A stretch of DNA of 64,000 nucleotides from Spirochaetae bacterium HGW-Spirochaetae-1 (lineage in GTDB: Bacteria > Spirochaetota > UBA4802 > UBA5550), in the NCBI GenBank assembly GCA_002839375.1, contig PGXY01000011.1, forward strand, positions 248,001 to 312,000, written 5' to 3'. The first letter of the stretch is position 1, and each line of letters opens with the position of its first letter. Under the pieces are notes generated by a model. It was not told the DNA's origin and searched no databases. It saw only the letters and a list, made by a program, of their open reading frames with translations. The position numbers and the translations under genes are program-made. Below are positions 34,244 through 44,267 of the stretch, one piece after another.

Positions 34244-36112
34244 TTACCAGGTCTTCGGTTCCGGAGGACTCACAGTGAAGGTGTATTCCTGGCCGGGTCC
34301 CGACATCAAACTTGTAAACAAGGTGTTGATAGCATAGCCGTTGCCCGTAAGTTTCGGGAACGTTGTGATGCCCGAGAATGTCAGGCTGCCGTCTCCCAGG
34401 GACGAGACAGGCTCGTCAAAGTCGATGGGGAAATTTATCGGTTCCACGGTGTGCAGTTTGAAGGGAACATCTATGCCGATCGCGCCTACCTGGGTTATAT
34501 AGAGATTCACCGGCATGTTCCCGTGCACATGCAGTATGCCGTCATTATCCAGGGAGGCCGTGCCTTCCATTGGAGCTGCGGGAGAAATCGTCAGCGTCAC
34601 TTCCAGTGGAAGGATCACCCAGATATCGCCCGGGAATGTCGGAACAGACAGTGTGCCCGTAATTGTATTGGAAGTCATATTTGTATCGGCCGTGAAAGTT
34701 GATCCTTCCGGCAGTTCCACGTCCTGGTCCAGCGTATTCAAGTGTATCGTTCCATTAAGGGTCCACTCGTCGAGGGAAAAAATAAAGTCACCGTCAACAG
34801 GGTTGGCTGTCGATACGGGCCGGGGACTATCCGTATCGCAGGTACAATCCGCGGAGCGGCCGTCGAACCGGTCCTTTATCCAGGAGAGTACATACGGCGC
34901 GGCCTGGAACTGGGTGGTTATATGCTCCCCGGGGAAAACCATGTAGGTGGTTTTTACACCAAGGCCGCAGTATTTTTCTTTGAGCGCCAGGCTCTGCTCC
35001 AGGGGGATGAACTCGTCCGATGTGCCATGATACATGAACAGCGGCACGTCCATGGTGCTGTTTCCCAGATCCTGCTCCAGCAGCGTTTCGTGCACGGAAG
35101 GTATGCTGAGGAGTTCATCGAGAGTAGGGCCGCCTTCAACATAGGTGGAGAGACTGGTATTCATGAAGGCAAACAATGCCTCAAATACGCAGGTGGAAAG
35201 GCCCTTCTGGATGGCCAGCTCGCCCGTGGAATTAACCAGCGTTTCAAGGGGGATGCCTTCGGGGTACTGTGACCACAGCCCGATCACCGTTGCCAGCAGG
35301 AAGCCCGAGCCGTTGTTGCCGTCCAGGTATTCGGCAACTTCAAAAAAGTCACCCGGTACTCCACCGGCCGCTACACCGACCAGGTTCATGTCCGGCGTAT
35401 AGACGGGCTGCAGCTGTCCCGCAAAGGATGCCGATTGTCCGCCCTGGGAGTAACCCCAGATGGCAACATCCGCACGTGCACTGACAGTGCTGAACGGTAC
35501 CTGTGATGCGGCTTTTATAATATCCAGCACGGCATGGCCCTGGGCAATGCCCGCCATATAGGTCGGTATGTCACCCGTTGTGTAACCGGGATTGTCGGTT
35601 ACCAGCACGGCATAATTTTTATTAAGGGCCCTGGCGATATTGGATATCTCGTAGTCCGTCCCTTCCATGAGCTGTATCGACGGCGCACAGCTCTGGCAGA
35701 GGCCGTGAGTGCCAACCGCATAACTGATGATGGGGCGCCTGCTCCACCATGACCAGATCTTTTTCGGGACCAGTACCGTACCGGTCACTATGTTAGGAGC
35801 TCCAATCGCGTCCGTGGAGCGGTACATGATTATCCATGAGTTCACCTCAGGGGCCCCCGGCAGGGTTATGGAGGCTCTACGATAGGAGATGAGATCGCCG
35901 TGATTGCCCGCCGGCAGCGTGGAAGGAGGTGTATAAAAAGCCTCCCCTGACGGGCCAATAATTGAAGATATCGCCTCGGTTTCCGTTAAGCCCGCATCTG
36001 ATATCAGGTCAGTTGAATCATCATTTGTTGCAACATCGCAGGATATAGTGAATATTGAAATAATGAAAATAAGAAAAAATGATACGTGTCTTCTGTTATA
36101 CATTCGTTTCAT
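34244..36112 (-). CDS. Secretory-lipase-like alpha/beta hydrolase lipoprotein
   Basis: A 622-residue exported lipoprotein. The signal peptide ends in a TISC lipobox (Cys25). Residues ~40-430 match the secretory lipase (LIP) group: the GTVLVPKK strand, YAVGTHGLCQSCAPS, nucleophile Ser in IWGYSQGGQSASF, acid in YHGTSDEFIPLEQS, and His in VFPGEHITTQ. The C-terminal ~180 residues are beta-rich and of unknown fold, with a short cysteine pair CTCD at the junction. It probably hydrolyses lipids or esters at the cell surface. AGGAGGT sits 10 bases before ATG 36112; the frame runs open to 36151. Confidence 0.85.
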   Translation of the reverse strand: MKRMYNRRHVSFFLIFIISIFTISCDVATNDDSTDLISDAGLTETEAISSIIGPSGEAFYTPPSTLPAGNHGDLISYRRASITLPGAPEVNSWIIMYRSTDAIGAPNIVTGTVLVPKKIWSWWSRRPIISYAVGTHGLCQSCAPSIQLMEGTDYEISNIARALNKNYAVLVTDNPGYTTGDIPTYMAGIAQGHAVLDIIKAASQVPFSTVSARADVAIWGYSQGGQSASFAGQLQPVYTPDMNLVGVAAGGVPGDFFEVAEYLDGNNGSGFLLATVIGLWSQYPEGIPLETLVNSTGELAIQKGLSTCVFEALFAFMNTSLSTYVEGGPTLDELLSIPSVHETLLEQDLGNSTMDVPLFMYHGTSDEFIPLEQSLALKEKYCGLGVKTTYMVFPGEHITTQFQAAPYVLSWIKDRFDGRSADCTCDTDSPRPVSTANPVDGDFIFSLDEWTLNGTIHLNTLDQDVELPEGSTFTADTNMTSNTITGTLSVPTFPGDIWVILPLEVTLTISPAAPMEGTASLDNDGILHVHGNMPVNLYITQVGAIGIDVPFKLHTVEPINFPIDFDEPVSSLGDGSLTFSGITTFPKLTGNGYAINTLFTSLMSGPGQEYTFTVSPPEPKTW

Positions 36113-36185
36113 ATTATAAGTGACCTCCTTTTGGGGTATTTTATAGGTCATCTATACCCCGATGAGCGGGGTTTTGTCGTGTCAG

Positions 36186-36256
36186 AACCTGATTAATCAA
36201 AAAATGTCCATAAAAAAGCCGTCGGGACGGTATATGTGCTAATAAACCTGATTAAT
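36186..36256. repeat. 12-bp direct repeat pair
   Basis: AACCTGATTAAT occurs at 36186-36197 and 36245-36256, in the 277-base gap upstream of the lipase gene. The left copy extends into a GATTAATC palindrome. Between them is CCGTC-GG-GACGG. These could be paired regulator sites for the lipase gene, for instance for the AraC-type protein encoded next to it. Confidence 0.4.
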
Positions 36257-36389
36257 ACTATGCAGGAATTCCGCGAAGGGGGAATCTGATAATATCTGGA
36301 CAGAGGGAATGCATGAAATACCAGTAAGTCTATCTCTGTAACTTCATGCTCTTTGTGATCTTCCTGTGACCTTGATCAGCGTAGCATAA

Positions 36390-38060
36390 CTATTTTTGGA
36401 GGGTGATGAAGGGATGATTGGCGATTTTCTGCATTTTCCGGTATTGTTCCGGCGTGGTTTTCATGACTTTCAAAAAGGCGCGGTTGAAAGTGCGCAGGCT
36501 GTCGAATCCCACGGAAAAGGCAATGGTGATGATGGTGTTCTCCGTGGATGCCAATAGTCCGATAGAATCACTGATGCGGAGCTTGTTGATATAATCCCCC
36601 ATTTTCCTGCCCGTGACTATCTTGAAAATCCTGCCCAGGTTGTCGGGGTGGATATCCACCATGGCGGCCATGCCCTCGCGGGAAATATCTTCCCGGTAAT
36701 TTTCATGGATGTAGGCAAGGACCTTCTGAATTTTCTCTTCGGCCCGGTCTGTGTTCACGGTGTACGATCGTGCTGTTGACCGGGAATCGCTGATCTCCTC
36801 ATAAAGGCGCGAATATTCCGACAGGGATTTTTCAAGATTGTTTTTAACGGCGTCGATATCGTTCTGGATGGTCACATGGCGGGTGACAATGACCAGGGCG
36901 GTGCCCACGTAGAGCGTAAGGGCCGAATAATAAAAAATCATATTCTGGAACAGGGGCGGTGCGGGGATGAAGGCGAATTTGTAAAAATAGACAACCCCGT
37001 CATGGATGGCGCCCAGGATAACAATGAGGCCGAAAAAGCTGAAGAGCCGGGACAGGGGCTTCTTCGTGGCAAGGGCATACATGTGGCAAGACAGGTTATA
37101 AAAGCCGATAGCCGTAGTCACGGTGATGAGCAACAGGCCGTGAACACGGAGCCTTTCGGGCGTGGTGAAGAAAATGCCTATAAAAAGCACGATGGCAAAA
37201 TAGAACCACAGGAGCGCCTCGGTTTTTTTTCTTGCCAGTCCGTAGATCCTGTGGAGAAAAATGGGATGCGTGACATTCAGGGCAACCCAGGCGAAACCCA
37301 GAATTTTAAACCGGTTCAGCATGGTTCCATAAATGTTCCAGCTCGTACTTTGATCAAAAATAATGACGAGTCCGCAGAGAAGCTGCAGGAAGTAATACAG
37401 GTATTCCTGCGAATCCCTTTTTCTCAGGAAGTGGAAGAGTGAAATGATGAAAAAGGGAACGCCCATGGCGATGATGATGTAGCTGAAGACGATGCGGAAA
37501 AAATAGTCCAGGTCCCTGCTCTCGCTCCATGACGCGATGTCCGTGAGAGACATGTTTCCCAGGATCTCGCCGTAGGTATTATAGGAAACGCGTATGGCGA
37601 TGACATTCCTGTCCTCCCTGGTGAGGGATTTGGGGACGAGGTAGTGGCGCGGATGATTCCACGTGGAGTGCTCAGCGGGGGGAAACCGGCCCGTGGTCCC
37701 GATCCTTTCGCCATTGAAGTATGTTTCATCGGCATTGGCAATGCGGCCCAGGATGAGACCCAGGTCGCGGAGACCGAAATCATCGGGGAGCGTCAGGGTC
37801 TTTCTCAGCCAGACAATGCCTGATAGTTTTTTTTCTTTTTCCGCCAGGTAGGGCATGAAGGTTCCGGGAAGGTTTATCGTGTCCCAGGAGGTATCATCAT
37901 GGCGGGGTGTCCGGTACGCGGCGTCATCGGCCGCAATGATCTGCCAGGGGCCTGCCAGGGACAGGGAGGCGTCGGGGGATGGGCCGGACCGGCAGGCTGC
38001 AAGGCATACCATAACGGGTATGATGAATCCGGCCCCCATGTTTTGTATCCTTACTTTCAT
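36390..38060 (-). CDS. Lipoprotein-7TM (DISM-like) AraC-family transcription regulator
   Basis: A 556-residue one-component regulator. It starts with a lipobox-like signal (CLAAC, Cys23). Residues ~35-190 form an extracytoplasmic beta-sandwich resembling the DISM/GH2 sugar-binding-like domain (AGPWQIIAADDAAYR, SGIVWLRKTL, DETYFNGERIG). Seven hydrophobic helices follow (~195-400), then a coiled linker and a C-terminal AraC-type DNA-binding domain (~455-550). That domain has two helix-turn-helix units: ISREGMAAMVDIHPDNLGRI and ITIAFSVGFDSLRTFNRAF. It would sense a ligand outside the inner membrane and bind DNA from the membrane. A perfect TTGACA lies upstream. The lipase-like gene is next downstream and is a plausible target. 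Confidence 0.85.
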   Translation of the reverse strand: MKVRIQNMGAGFIIPVMVCLAACRSGPSPDASLSLAGPWQIIAADDAAYRTPRHDDTSWDTINLPGTFMPYLAEKEKKLSGIVWLRKTLTLPDDFGLRDLGLILGRIANADETYFNGERIGTTGRFPPAEHSTWNHPRHYLVPKSLTREDRNVIAIRVSYNTYGEILGNMSLTDIASWSESRDLDYFFRIVFSYIIIAMGVPFFIISLFHFLRKRDSQEYLYYFLQLLCGLVIIFDQSTSWNIYGTMLNRFKILGFAWVALNVTHPIFLHRIYGLARKKTEALLWFYFAIVLFIGIFFTTPERLRVHGLLLITVTTAIGFYNLSCHMYALATKKPLSRLFSFFGLIVILGAIHDGVVYFYKFAFIPAPPLFQNMIFYYSALTLYVGTALVIVTRHVTIQNDIDAVKNNLEKSLSEYSRLYEEISDSRSTARSYTVNTDRAEEKIQKVLAYIHENYREDISREGMAAMVDIHPDNLGRIFKIVTGRKMGDYINKLRISDSIGLLASTENTIITIAFSVGFDSLRTFNRAFLKVMKTTPEQYRKMQKIANHPFITLQK

Positions 38061-38303
38061 AATGCCCGGAAGAGTGTTTGCCTGTGAATTAATTGTCGAA
38101 TTAAGTAATCCGTTTATGAAAAGGTTAATGGTTGATAACGAATAAAAAAATCCGGCTTGTCAAGAACTATTTGTTTTAAGGAGGGCTGTGCACAAAATGG
38201 ATGCATACTATTCGGGAAATTACACCGCGAAGATACTGGCATACAGGAATGCAGATTGTTTTACCGCATTCACCATGCATGCCCGTATCCGGGGGTTGTC
38301 TCG

Positions 38304-39674
38304 TCAGATCTTTACCGGCAGACCGGCCTCGTCGTCGAGCTTAATAGCGCTCACCATTTCGGAAAGCTGTTGTGCGTGCTTCATGAGCATCTGCGCCGTG
38401 GCCGACAGTTCCTGGGATACCGCGGCGTTCTGCTGGGTTATTTCGCTGAGTTGGACCATGCCGTTGTTCACCTGCTGTATTCCCGTGTTCTGTTCCTGCG
38501 AGGCGCTGAAGATTTCCTGCACCAGCTGTGCTGTTTTTTTCGCATCCGGCACTATCTCCGAGAGGATGCTCCCGGCCCGGTCCGCCACGGATACGCTCGT
38601 TGATGCCAGCTCATTGATTTCCTGTGAGGCGTTCTGGCTTTTCTCGGCGAGTTTTCGGACCTCGCTGGCCACGACGGCGAAACCCTTGCCGTGTTCCCCG
38701 GCACGGGCCGCCTCGATGGCGGCATTCAGGGCCAGAAGGTTCGTTTGGTAGGCGATGTCCTCAATAAGGCGGATTTTTTCCGTGATTTGCCGCATGGCCG
38801 TCAGGGTCTCCTTTACAGCCACGCCGCCCTCGTCGGTTCGCTCGGCGGTTTTCTGTGCTATGCGGTCGGTCTCGCGGGCATTTTCGGCGTTGGTCGCCAC
38901 GGCTGCACCAATCTCTTCCATTGATGAGGTTATCTCTTCCACATTGGCGGCCTGGCTGTTGGTTCCTTCACTCAGGCTGCCTGCCGTGTTCATGAGTTCG
39001 CCGGAGGAATTGGTGAGCTCCATGGCGAGCTGCTGCGCCGATTTCAGTATCCCCGTGAGAATATCCTTCTGTTCCCTGTTTTTGTCCGCTTCCTCTTCGG
39101 CTTTTTTCAATGCGTTATTCGATATGGTTATGATGGCCATGGAAACAAGGTAGATAAGAGTAAACATGATGAGCGGATAGGTAATGGCGTTTCGGCTGTA
39201 TTTTGCCACTGATTCTGCGTACTGGCCTGAGGTTTGAATGTAATACAGAAGCCAGCCTGATATAAAGAGGCCCGTTGAGATAGAGAGCACCGTTCTTGTA
39301 GCGAAAAGGGCTGCCAGGGCCAGGACAAAATAGGAAAAATGCAGTATGCCCACGAAATTGCCGAAATTACCGGGCTGGGACGATATAAAAATGAGTATAA
39401 TCAGGGTCATGGCTATGATCATAAAATGCGCGGCGAAGCGGTATCGTCCCGATTTCAGTATTGCAAGGACTAGTATATACACCAGGATTGCCGCACCGTA
39501 GCCGACAGCCGATGAAAGAGCGCTTGTTCCGAGCTCGAACATGATGGTTGCCATGGCAAGGAGCAGAAACAGGGCTGCGAAGGTGAGCGCTACATACATG
39601 AGTGCGGCGGCTTTTTGTCGGACAACATAGGGAACGTTATCGTATTTTTGCAGAAAGAAGGATTTCACGTTCAT
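38304..39674 (-). CDS. Methyl-accepting chemotaxis protein with six-helix membrane sensor
   Basis: A 456-residue chemoreceptor with no periplasmic domain. Residues ~20-185 are five or six membrane helices, followed directly by a helical linker ([15 protein letters not shown]), without a clear HAMP domain, and the signalling domain. The tip hairpin is [19 protein letters not shown]. The last residues (LPVKI) do not form a CheR-tethering pentapeptide of the NWETF type. The membrane module shares spacing and many residues with that of the GGDEF/EAL protein at 19113-22427 (the Y..QK start, the G.Y..A.H turn, the ALxKA end). Probably transcribed alone. Confidence 0.92.
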   Translation of the reverse strand: MNVKSFFLQKYDNVPYVVRQKAAALMYVALTFAALFLLLAMATIMFELGTSALSSAVGYGAAILVYILVLAILKSGRYRFAAHFMIIAMTLIILIFISSQPGNFGNFVGILHFSYFVLALAALFATRTVLSISTGLFISGWLLYYIQTSGQYAESVAKYSRNAITYPLIMFTLIYLVSMAIITISNNALKKAEEEADKNREQKDILTGILKSAQQLAMELTNSSGELMNTAGSLSEGTNSQAANVEEITSSMEEIGAAVATNAENARETDRIAQKTAERTDEGGVAVKETLTAMRQITEKIRLIEDIAYQTNLLALNAAIEAARAGEHGKGFAVVASEVRKLAEKSQNASQEINELASTSVSVADRAGSILSEIVPDAKKTAQLVQEIFSASQEQNTGIQQVNNGMVQLSEITQQNAAVSQELSATAQMLMKHAQQLSEMVSAIKLDDEAGLPVKI

Positions 39675-39885
39675 TATTATTCTCCTTAATTATATTGCCG
39701 GGATGGGAAGACCATCAGGGCCGTTGGCTGGTATAATAGTAGCATGGGGAGGTTTCAGGTGCAATTTAAATTTTAGCAGTGAAGTATTTTTCTAAGGAAT
39801 GGGACTGGTTGACGGGGTATCTTTTTGGACGGTCCTCCGGGAAGGTACCGGCCCTAGTGTTGGGATGAATGCCGCAAATTGGAAA

Positions 39886-42303
39886 TTACTGCCTGAGCTG
39901 CGCCACGGTAACGCCGTCGCCGCCCTCGCCGTTGTCGCCGGACCGGAAATCGCTCACGTAAATTGAATATTTCAGATGCTCCCGCACGGCATGCTTAAGC
40001 GCACCCGTACCGTGGCCGTGGATGATGATCACCGTGCCCATATTGTTCCGGTCCATGCGGTCCAGTTCACTGTTCATGACTGCCAGGGCCTCGTCGGCCC
40101 TTTTGCCCCGGAGATCGATGGTGTTGTACTGCGTCTGCATGGTGAAGGGAATGCTCTGCGATTCCATTTCATTGCGCCGCTTTTTCTGCTCGGCCCGGGT
40201 CTCCCTGCTTTTGGAGGCGCCTGTTGCCGTTCCGGAGCGGTACAGGTCCGTGAGCCGGAACCGTGAACGGATGGCATTGCCCAGGAGTACCACGGCGCTT
40301 TCTCCCGCAGCGTCGACGCTTTCCACCACGGCCTCCTTTTCCAGGGAGGCAATGAAGACCCGGTCGCCCGGTGAAAGCGTGTCCGGGCTTGCCGGTTCGT
40401 ATTCCGCGGCGGCCGTTTCGCGGATTTCCTTCTGCAGCCGGCTGCTTATTCCGTCCTGGAGCGCGATGATCTCCTGCTGAAGCTCGCCGGCTTCCTTTAT
40501 GCCGGCGCCCTGGAGCCCTGTTATTTTTTCAGCGATGAGCCGCCGGTATTTCTTCAGTTCCTCGAGGAATTCCAGTCCCTGCGCCTTTTTCACGTCCCGG
40601 GTAAGCTCCCTCAGTTCCTGTTCGCGCGCGGCGATTTTTCCCTTTTCCCGGAGGGCTTCATCGCGGAGCCGGTCCAGGTTCATCCGCTCCTCCTCCATCT
40701 CGCCGCGGTACCGCTGCGTTTCCTCGAGGAGAGCTTCCATGGAGATGTCCCTGTCGTCGATGAGGGACTTCGAGCGCTCCAGGATGCTTTCGGCCAGGCC
40801 GTAATTGCGGGCAATCTCGATGGCATAGCTGATGCCCGGAAGACCCATAATGAGCCGGTACGTGGGCCGCAGGGTCTCCAGGTCGAAGGAGACCGAGGCG
40901 TTCCGGAAAGCGCTGTCCGACGAGGCCAGCTCCTTGAGCTCCGTGTAATGGGTGGTGACGATGATCCTGCTGCCGTTTTTCACCATCTCCTCCAGGATGG
41001 CCTGCGCCAGGGCCGCGCCCTGGCGGGGATTGGTTCCTACAATTATTTCGTCGATGAGGACCAGGGTGCCGGGGCCGCCCCTGCGGATCATTTCATTTAT
41101 GATGGTGATCTGTCCCGAATAGGTGGAAAGGGACTGCTGCAGGTTCTGGTCGTCGCCGATATCGGCCATGATGTCGGCGAAGATGCCGATGCGTGAATCG
41201 GCCGATGCCGGGACATGGAGCCCCATCATGACCAGGAGCACGGCTATCCCCGTGGTCTTCAGGATGACGGTTTTGCCGCCCGTATTGGCCCCGGAGATGA
41301 TGAGGCAGGTAAAGGCTCCGCCGATGGAGATATCGTTGGCCACGGTTGTGTCGGGCTGCATCAGGTAGAGCAGGGGATGGCGTGCGCCGAAGAGCTCGAT
41401 GACCGGTTCGTCGGGAATGACCGGCGCCGCTCCCCGTATAGCCGTGCTGAAGCGCGAGGCGGCGTTGATGAAGTCGATGTAGGCCAGGACCTCGATGTTC
41501 CGGTACAGCTCCGTTGCCCGGCTTCCCACGTGGTGCGACAGGTCTGTCAGGATGGCCAGTATCTCGTATTCCAGTTCCCGTTCCAGCATGATAATGCGGT
41601 CATTGAGGGGCCGCACCGCGTCGGGCTCCAGGTAGAGCGTGGCGCCGCTCGATGAAACGTCCTGCACGGTGCCTCCCATCTTGCCCTTCATGTTTGATTT
41701 TATGAGTATAACGTAGCGCTGTCCCACGGAGGTGATGATCTTTTCCTGGATGACATGTTCCGCCGAGGGGGAGTGGAGCACTTTGTTCAGGGTTTTTTCG
41801 ATGTCATCACGGGTTATCCGGATATCCCTTCTGATTCTCTTCAGTACGGGATACTGCTCCGGGCTCAGTTCAGCGTCATCGGTAATGGAGGCTTCAAGGA
41901 TTTTTGCCAGGGGGGCCAGGTCCTGGAGGGCCGTGTATTCCTCGTCCAGGGCAGGGAAAGCCTCGCGGTGTTCCTGGAGGAAATGTTTTATCCGGTGTGA
42001 TGCTCCGGCGAATTTCCTGATATCCATAAGCTCATCGAGCCTGAGAACGGCCTGCTTTTCGGCCCGAACCACCAGGGGCCCTATTTCGACGATTCCCGAG
42101 AAGTCGGGAAACCTGCCCAGAATGGCCAGTTCCTTCAGGTCCGATATCTTTCTCATCTGGCGCCGGGCCGGTTCATGTTCCAGGGGTGACAGGGTGCCTG
42201 TCAGGGCCCTTCCCGTTGTTGTGGCGCACCGTGAAGCGATTTCCTCCACGATGAGGGGCCATTCCAGTACATCGAGGACTCGTTTAGAAAGTCGGTTTTC
42301 CAT
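39886..42303 (-). CDS. mutS2: MutS2 family DNA mismatch/recombination ATPase-endonuclease
   Basis: MutS2 protein of 805 residues, the normal family size. It has the MutS core and ATPase (Walker A ISGANTGGKTVIL, Walker B TLVLIDEIIVGTNPRQG) and a long coiled coil (~505-600). The C-terminal Smr endonuclease domain starts YNTIDLRGKRADEAL and contains the catalytic-loop motif IIHGHGTGALK. There is no MutS mismatch-recognition domain. MutS2 proteins restrain homologous recombination in some bacteria and rescue collided ribosomes in others. Transcribed on its own; the ATG at 42303 has no strong ribosome-binding site. Confidence 0.95.
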   Translation of the reverse strand: MENRLSKRVLDVLEWPLIVEEIASRCATTTGRALTGTLSPLEHEPARRQMRKISDLKELAILGRFPDFSGIVEIGPLVVRAEKQAVLRLDELMDIRKFAGASHRIKHFLQEHREAFPALDEEYTALQDLAPLAKILEASITDDAELSPEQYPVLKRIRRDIRITRDDIEKTLNKVLHSPSAEHVIQEKIITSVGQRYVILIKSNMKGKMGGTVQDVSSSGATLYLEPDAVRPLNDRIIMLERELEYEILAILTDLSHHVGSRATELYRNIEVLAYIDFINAASRFSTAIRGAAPVIPDEPVIELFGARHPLLYLMQPDTTVANDISIGGAFTCLIISGANTGGKTVILKTTGIAVLLVMMGLHVPASADSRIGIFADIMADIGDDQNLQQSLSTYSGQITIINEMIRRGGPGTLVLIDEIIVGTNPRQGAALAQAILEEMVKNGSRIIVTTHYTELKELASSDSAFRNASVSFDLETLRPTYRLIMGLPGISYAIEIARNYGLAESILERSKSLIDDRDISMEALLEETQRYRGEMEEERMNLDRLRDEALREKGKIAAREQELRELTRDVKKAQGLEFLEELKKYRRLIAEKITGLQGAGIKEAGELQQEIIALQDGISSRLQKEIRETAAAEYEPASPDTLSPGDRVFIASLEKEAVVESVDAAGESAVVLLGNAIRSRFRLTDLYRSGTATGASKSRETRAEQKKRRNEMESQSIPFTMQTQYNTIDLRGKRADEALAVMNSELDRMDRNNMGTVIIIHGHGTGALKHAVREHLKYSIYVSDFRSGDNGEGGDGVTVAQLRQ

Positions 42304-42629
42304 ATAATACTGCTATGCGCCGGCATCATGGGGAGTCAAGATTTTTTTCCCTGAGCAGGGCCGATTAAATAGCCGCTTACCCATAATTTGCTTGCTATTT
42401 TTATCATCGATATTAAAAACCTATCATCTTTGATGCGTATCGCCGCTTTTATAAAAAAGATACGGCAAAATTTGTAACCAAAATCATCTGAAGGATTCAG
42501 AATGGTGTAATTGTATCTACCTCGTTTGCCGTTTTTCCGGCGGTTTTAACTTTTATTCAAATTGCATGAAATGACCTCAGCGGACCGTCAAGGGACGCTG
42601 GACGCATAAAAAATATGGAGTGGACACCT
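42304..42629. other. Divergent intergenic region, mutS2 / gld-like operon
   Basis: About 325 bases between divergent genes. It is AT-rich in the middle (42380-42560) and presumably carries promoters for both directions, but no pair of good -35 and -10 elements stands out. No RNA gene or sizeable hairpin was seen. Confidence 0.4.
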
Positions 42630-43559
42630 ATGATCAGTGCCAATGAATTAACCAGGTATTACGGTGATTTCAAAGCGGTTAACAATATCTCCTTCACCAT
42701 CCGGGACGGAGAAATTACAGGTCTTCTGGGACCCAACGGTGCGGGGAAGACTACCACGCTCCGGATGCTCACCTGCTTCCTGAAACCCTCGGGCGGCAAC
42801 ATCGTCGTGGATAATTACCGGATTGATGAAGAGCCCCTGAAAATAAAGGAGATAATAGGCTATCTGCCCGAATCGGCGCCCCTGTACGGGGACATGATCG
42901 TCTACGATTACCTTCAGTATGTTGCACAACTGCGCAATGTGCAGGATAGCGGTAGAATCCGCGAGATAGGCGAGCTCTGCGGCATAGGAGAGGTGATGCA
43001 CAAAAATATCAACGAACTCTCCAAGGGCTACCGGCAGCGCGTGGGACTTGCCCAGGCCATGATCCATGATCCCAAGATACTCGTGCTCGACGAGCCCACC
43101 TCGGGACTGGACCCGAACCAGATCATCGAGATACGCAAACTTATCAAGGAGATCGGGAAGAAAAAAACGGTCATACTCTCAACTCACATCCTCTCCGAGG
43201 TGGAAGCAACCTGCGACAGGGTCATCATCATCAACCAGGGAAGCATCGTGGCCGATGACCGGACCGAAAACCTGCAGGCGGCAAAGGGCAGCAAAACCGT
43301 GACCGTGAAGGTCAAGGGTGCCGACTTCGAAGCGCTTTCGGGCTCCCTGGCATCGCTGCCCGGCGTGGAGAAGGTGACGAACCTGGGAGACGGCGAACTC
43401 ACGGCGGCATCGGTTACCGTGGAAGGAAGCCACGACGCCCGTCCCCACATCTATGACGCCATTAAATCAAGGGACTGGACCCTCTATGAAATGAAGCAGG
43501 AACAGCGCAGTCTCGAGCATATATTCAGGGAGTTGACCATAGGAGGAAGCGATGAATAA
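42630..43559 (+). CDS. ABC transporter ATP-binding protein, GldA-like
   Basis: ATPase of a Gld-type ABC exporter. Walker A is GLLGPNGAGKTTTLRML, the signature motif is NELSKGYRQRVGLAQAM, Walker B is ILVLDEPTSGLDPNQ, and the switch His lies in LSTHILSEVEA. A C-terminal ~85-residue extension follows, as in GldA/NatA-type proteins. Start 42630 has GGAG 9 bases upstream; an in-frame ATG at 42615 has no such site. The downstream permease overlaps it by 8 bases, so the two are translationally coupled. First gene of a four-gene operon. Confidence 0.92.
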   Translation: MISANELTRYYGDFKAVNNISFTIRDGEITGLLGPNGAGKTTTLRMLTCFLKPSGGNIVVDNYRIDEEPLKIKEIIGYLPESAPLYGDMIVYDYLQYVAQLRNVQDSGRIREIGELCGIGEVMHKNINELSKGYRQRVGLAQAMIHDPKILVLDEPTSGLDPNQIIEIRKLIKEIGKKKTVILSTHILSEVEATCDRVIIINQGSIVADDRTENLQAAKGSKTVTVKVKGADFEALSGSLASLPGVEKVTNLGDGELTAASVTVEGSHDARPHIYDAIKSRDWTLYEMKQEQRSLEHIFRELTIGGSDE

Positions 43560-44262
43560 ACTGAAAGCGGCGCGCATCATCATGAACAGGGAACTGAAGG
43601 CTTACTTCGTAAGTCCCATTGCCTATATCGTTATCACAATTTTTCTTGTTTTCACGGGTTTTTTCTTTTTCAAGGATTTCTTTTATTTCAACCAGGCCGA
43701 GATGAGGAACCTCTTCCAGCTCCTTCCCCTCATGCTCTCCTTTGTCATTCCCGCCGTGACCATGCGGCTTTTCTCCGAGGAAAAACAGAGCGGAACCATA
43801 GAGCTTCTCATGACCATGCCGGTGACCTCCCTGGACACGGTCCTGGGCAAGTTCCTGGCCGGTACTGCCTTTTCGGCCATCATGCTGGCTCCCACGCTGG
43901 TCTACCTGGTGACCCTCATGATAGTGGGATCCCCCGACTTCGGTCCTGTTATCGGCGGATATCTTGGGGCCCTTCTTCTGGCCGGTGCCTATACCGCAAT
44001 CGGCGTTTTATCGTCGTCACTGAGCAAGAACCAGATAATCGCCTTTTTCCTGGCCTGGGCCCTGAATTTTTCGCTCTGGCTCGTGGACAAGGTGACCCTG
44101 TTCCTGCCCTCGAAGCTGGGTTTTTTGGAATACCTGGGATCGGACTTCCATTTTCAGAACATTGCCAAGGGGCTCATCGACACCCGGGATATCATATATT
44201 TCCTTTCAATAATGGCCATCGCCATTCTTGTAACGGTTAAAATTGTCGACGAAAGGAGATAA
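43552..44262 (+). CDS. ABC-2 type permease, GldF-like
   Basis: A 236-residue membrane permease with six predicted helices. The start NRELKAYFVSPIAYIV and the MRLFSEEKQSGTIELLMTMP loop are hallmarks of ABC-2 permeases of the GldF/NosY type. It pairs with the overlapping upstream ATPase. GldA-GldF-GldG systems were described in gliding Bacteroidota, but similar operons occur widely in bacteria without gliding, with unknown substrate. Confidence 0.9.
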   Translation: MNKLKAARIIMNRELKAYFVSPIAYIVITIFLVFTGFFFFKDFFYFNQAEMRNLFQLLPLMLSFVIPAVTMRLFSEEKQSGTIELLMTMPVTSLDTVLGKFLAGTAFSAIMLAPTLVYLVTLMIVGSPDFGPVIGGYLGALLLAGAYTAIGVLSSSLSKNQIIAFFLAWALNFSLWLVDKVTLFLPSKLGFLEYLGSDFHFQNIAKGLIDTRDIIYFLSIMAIAILVTVKIVDERR

Positions 44263-44267
44263 GCGTC

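Noticed and set aside
38186-38751. A plus-strand frame with an AAGGAGG box upstream
   Set aside because: Most of it is antisense to the chemoreceptor's signalling domain, whose conserved tip sequence is intact.
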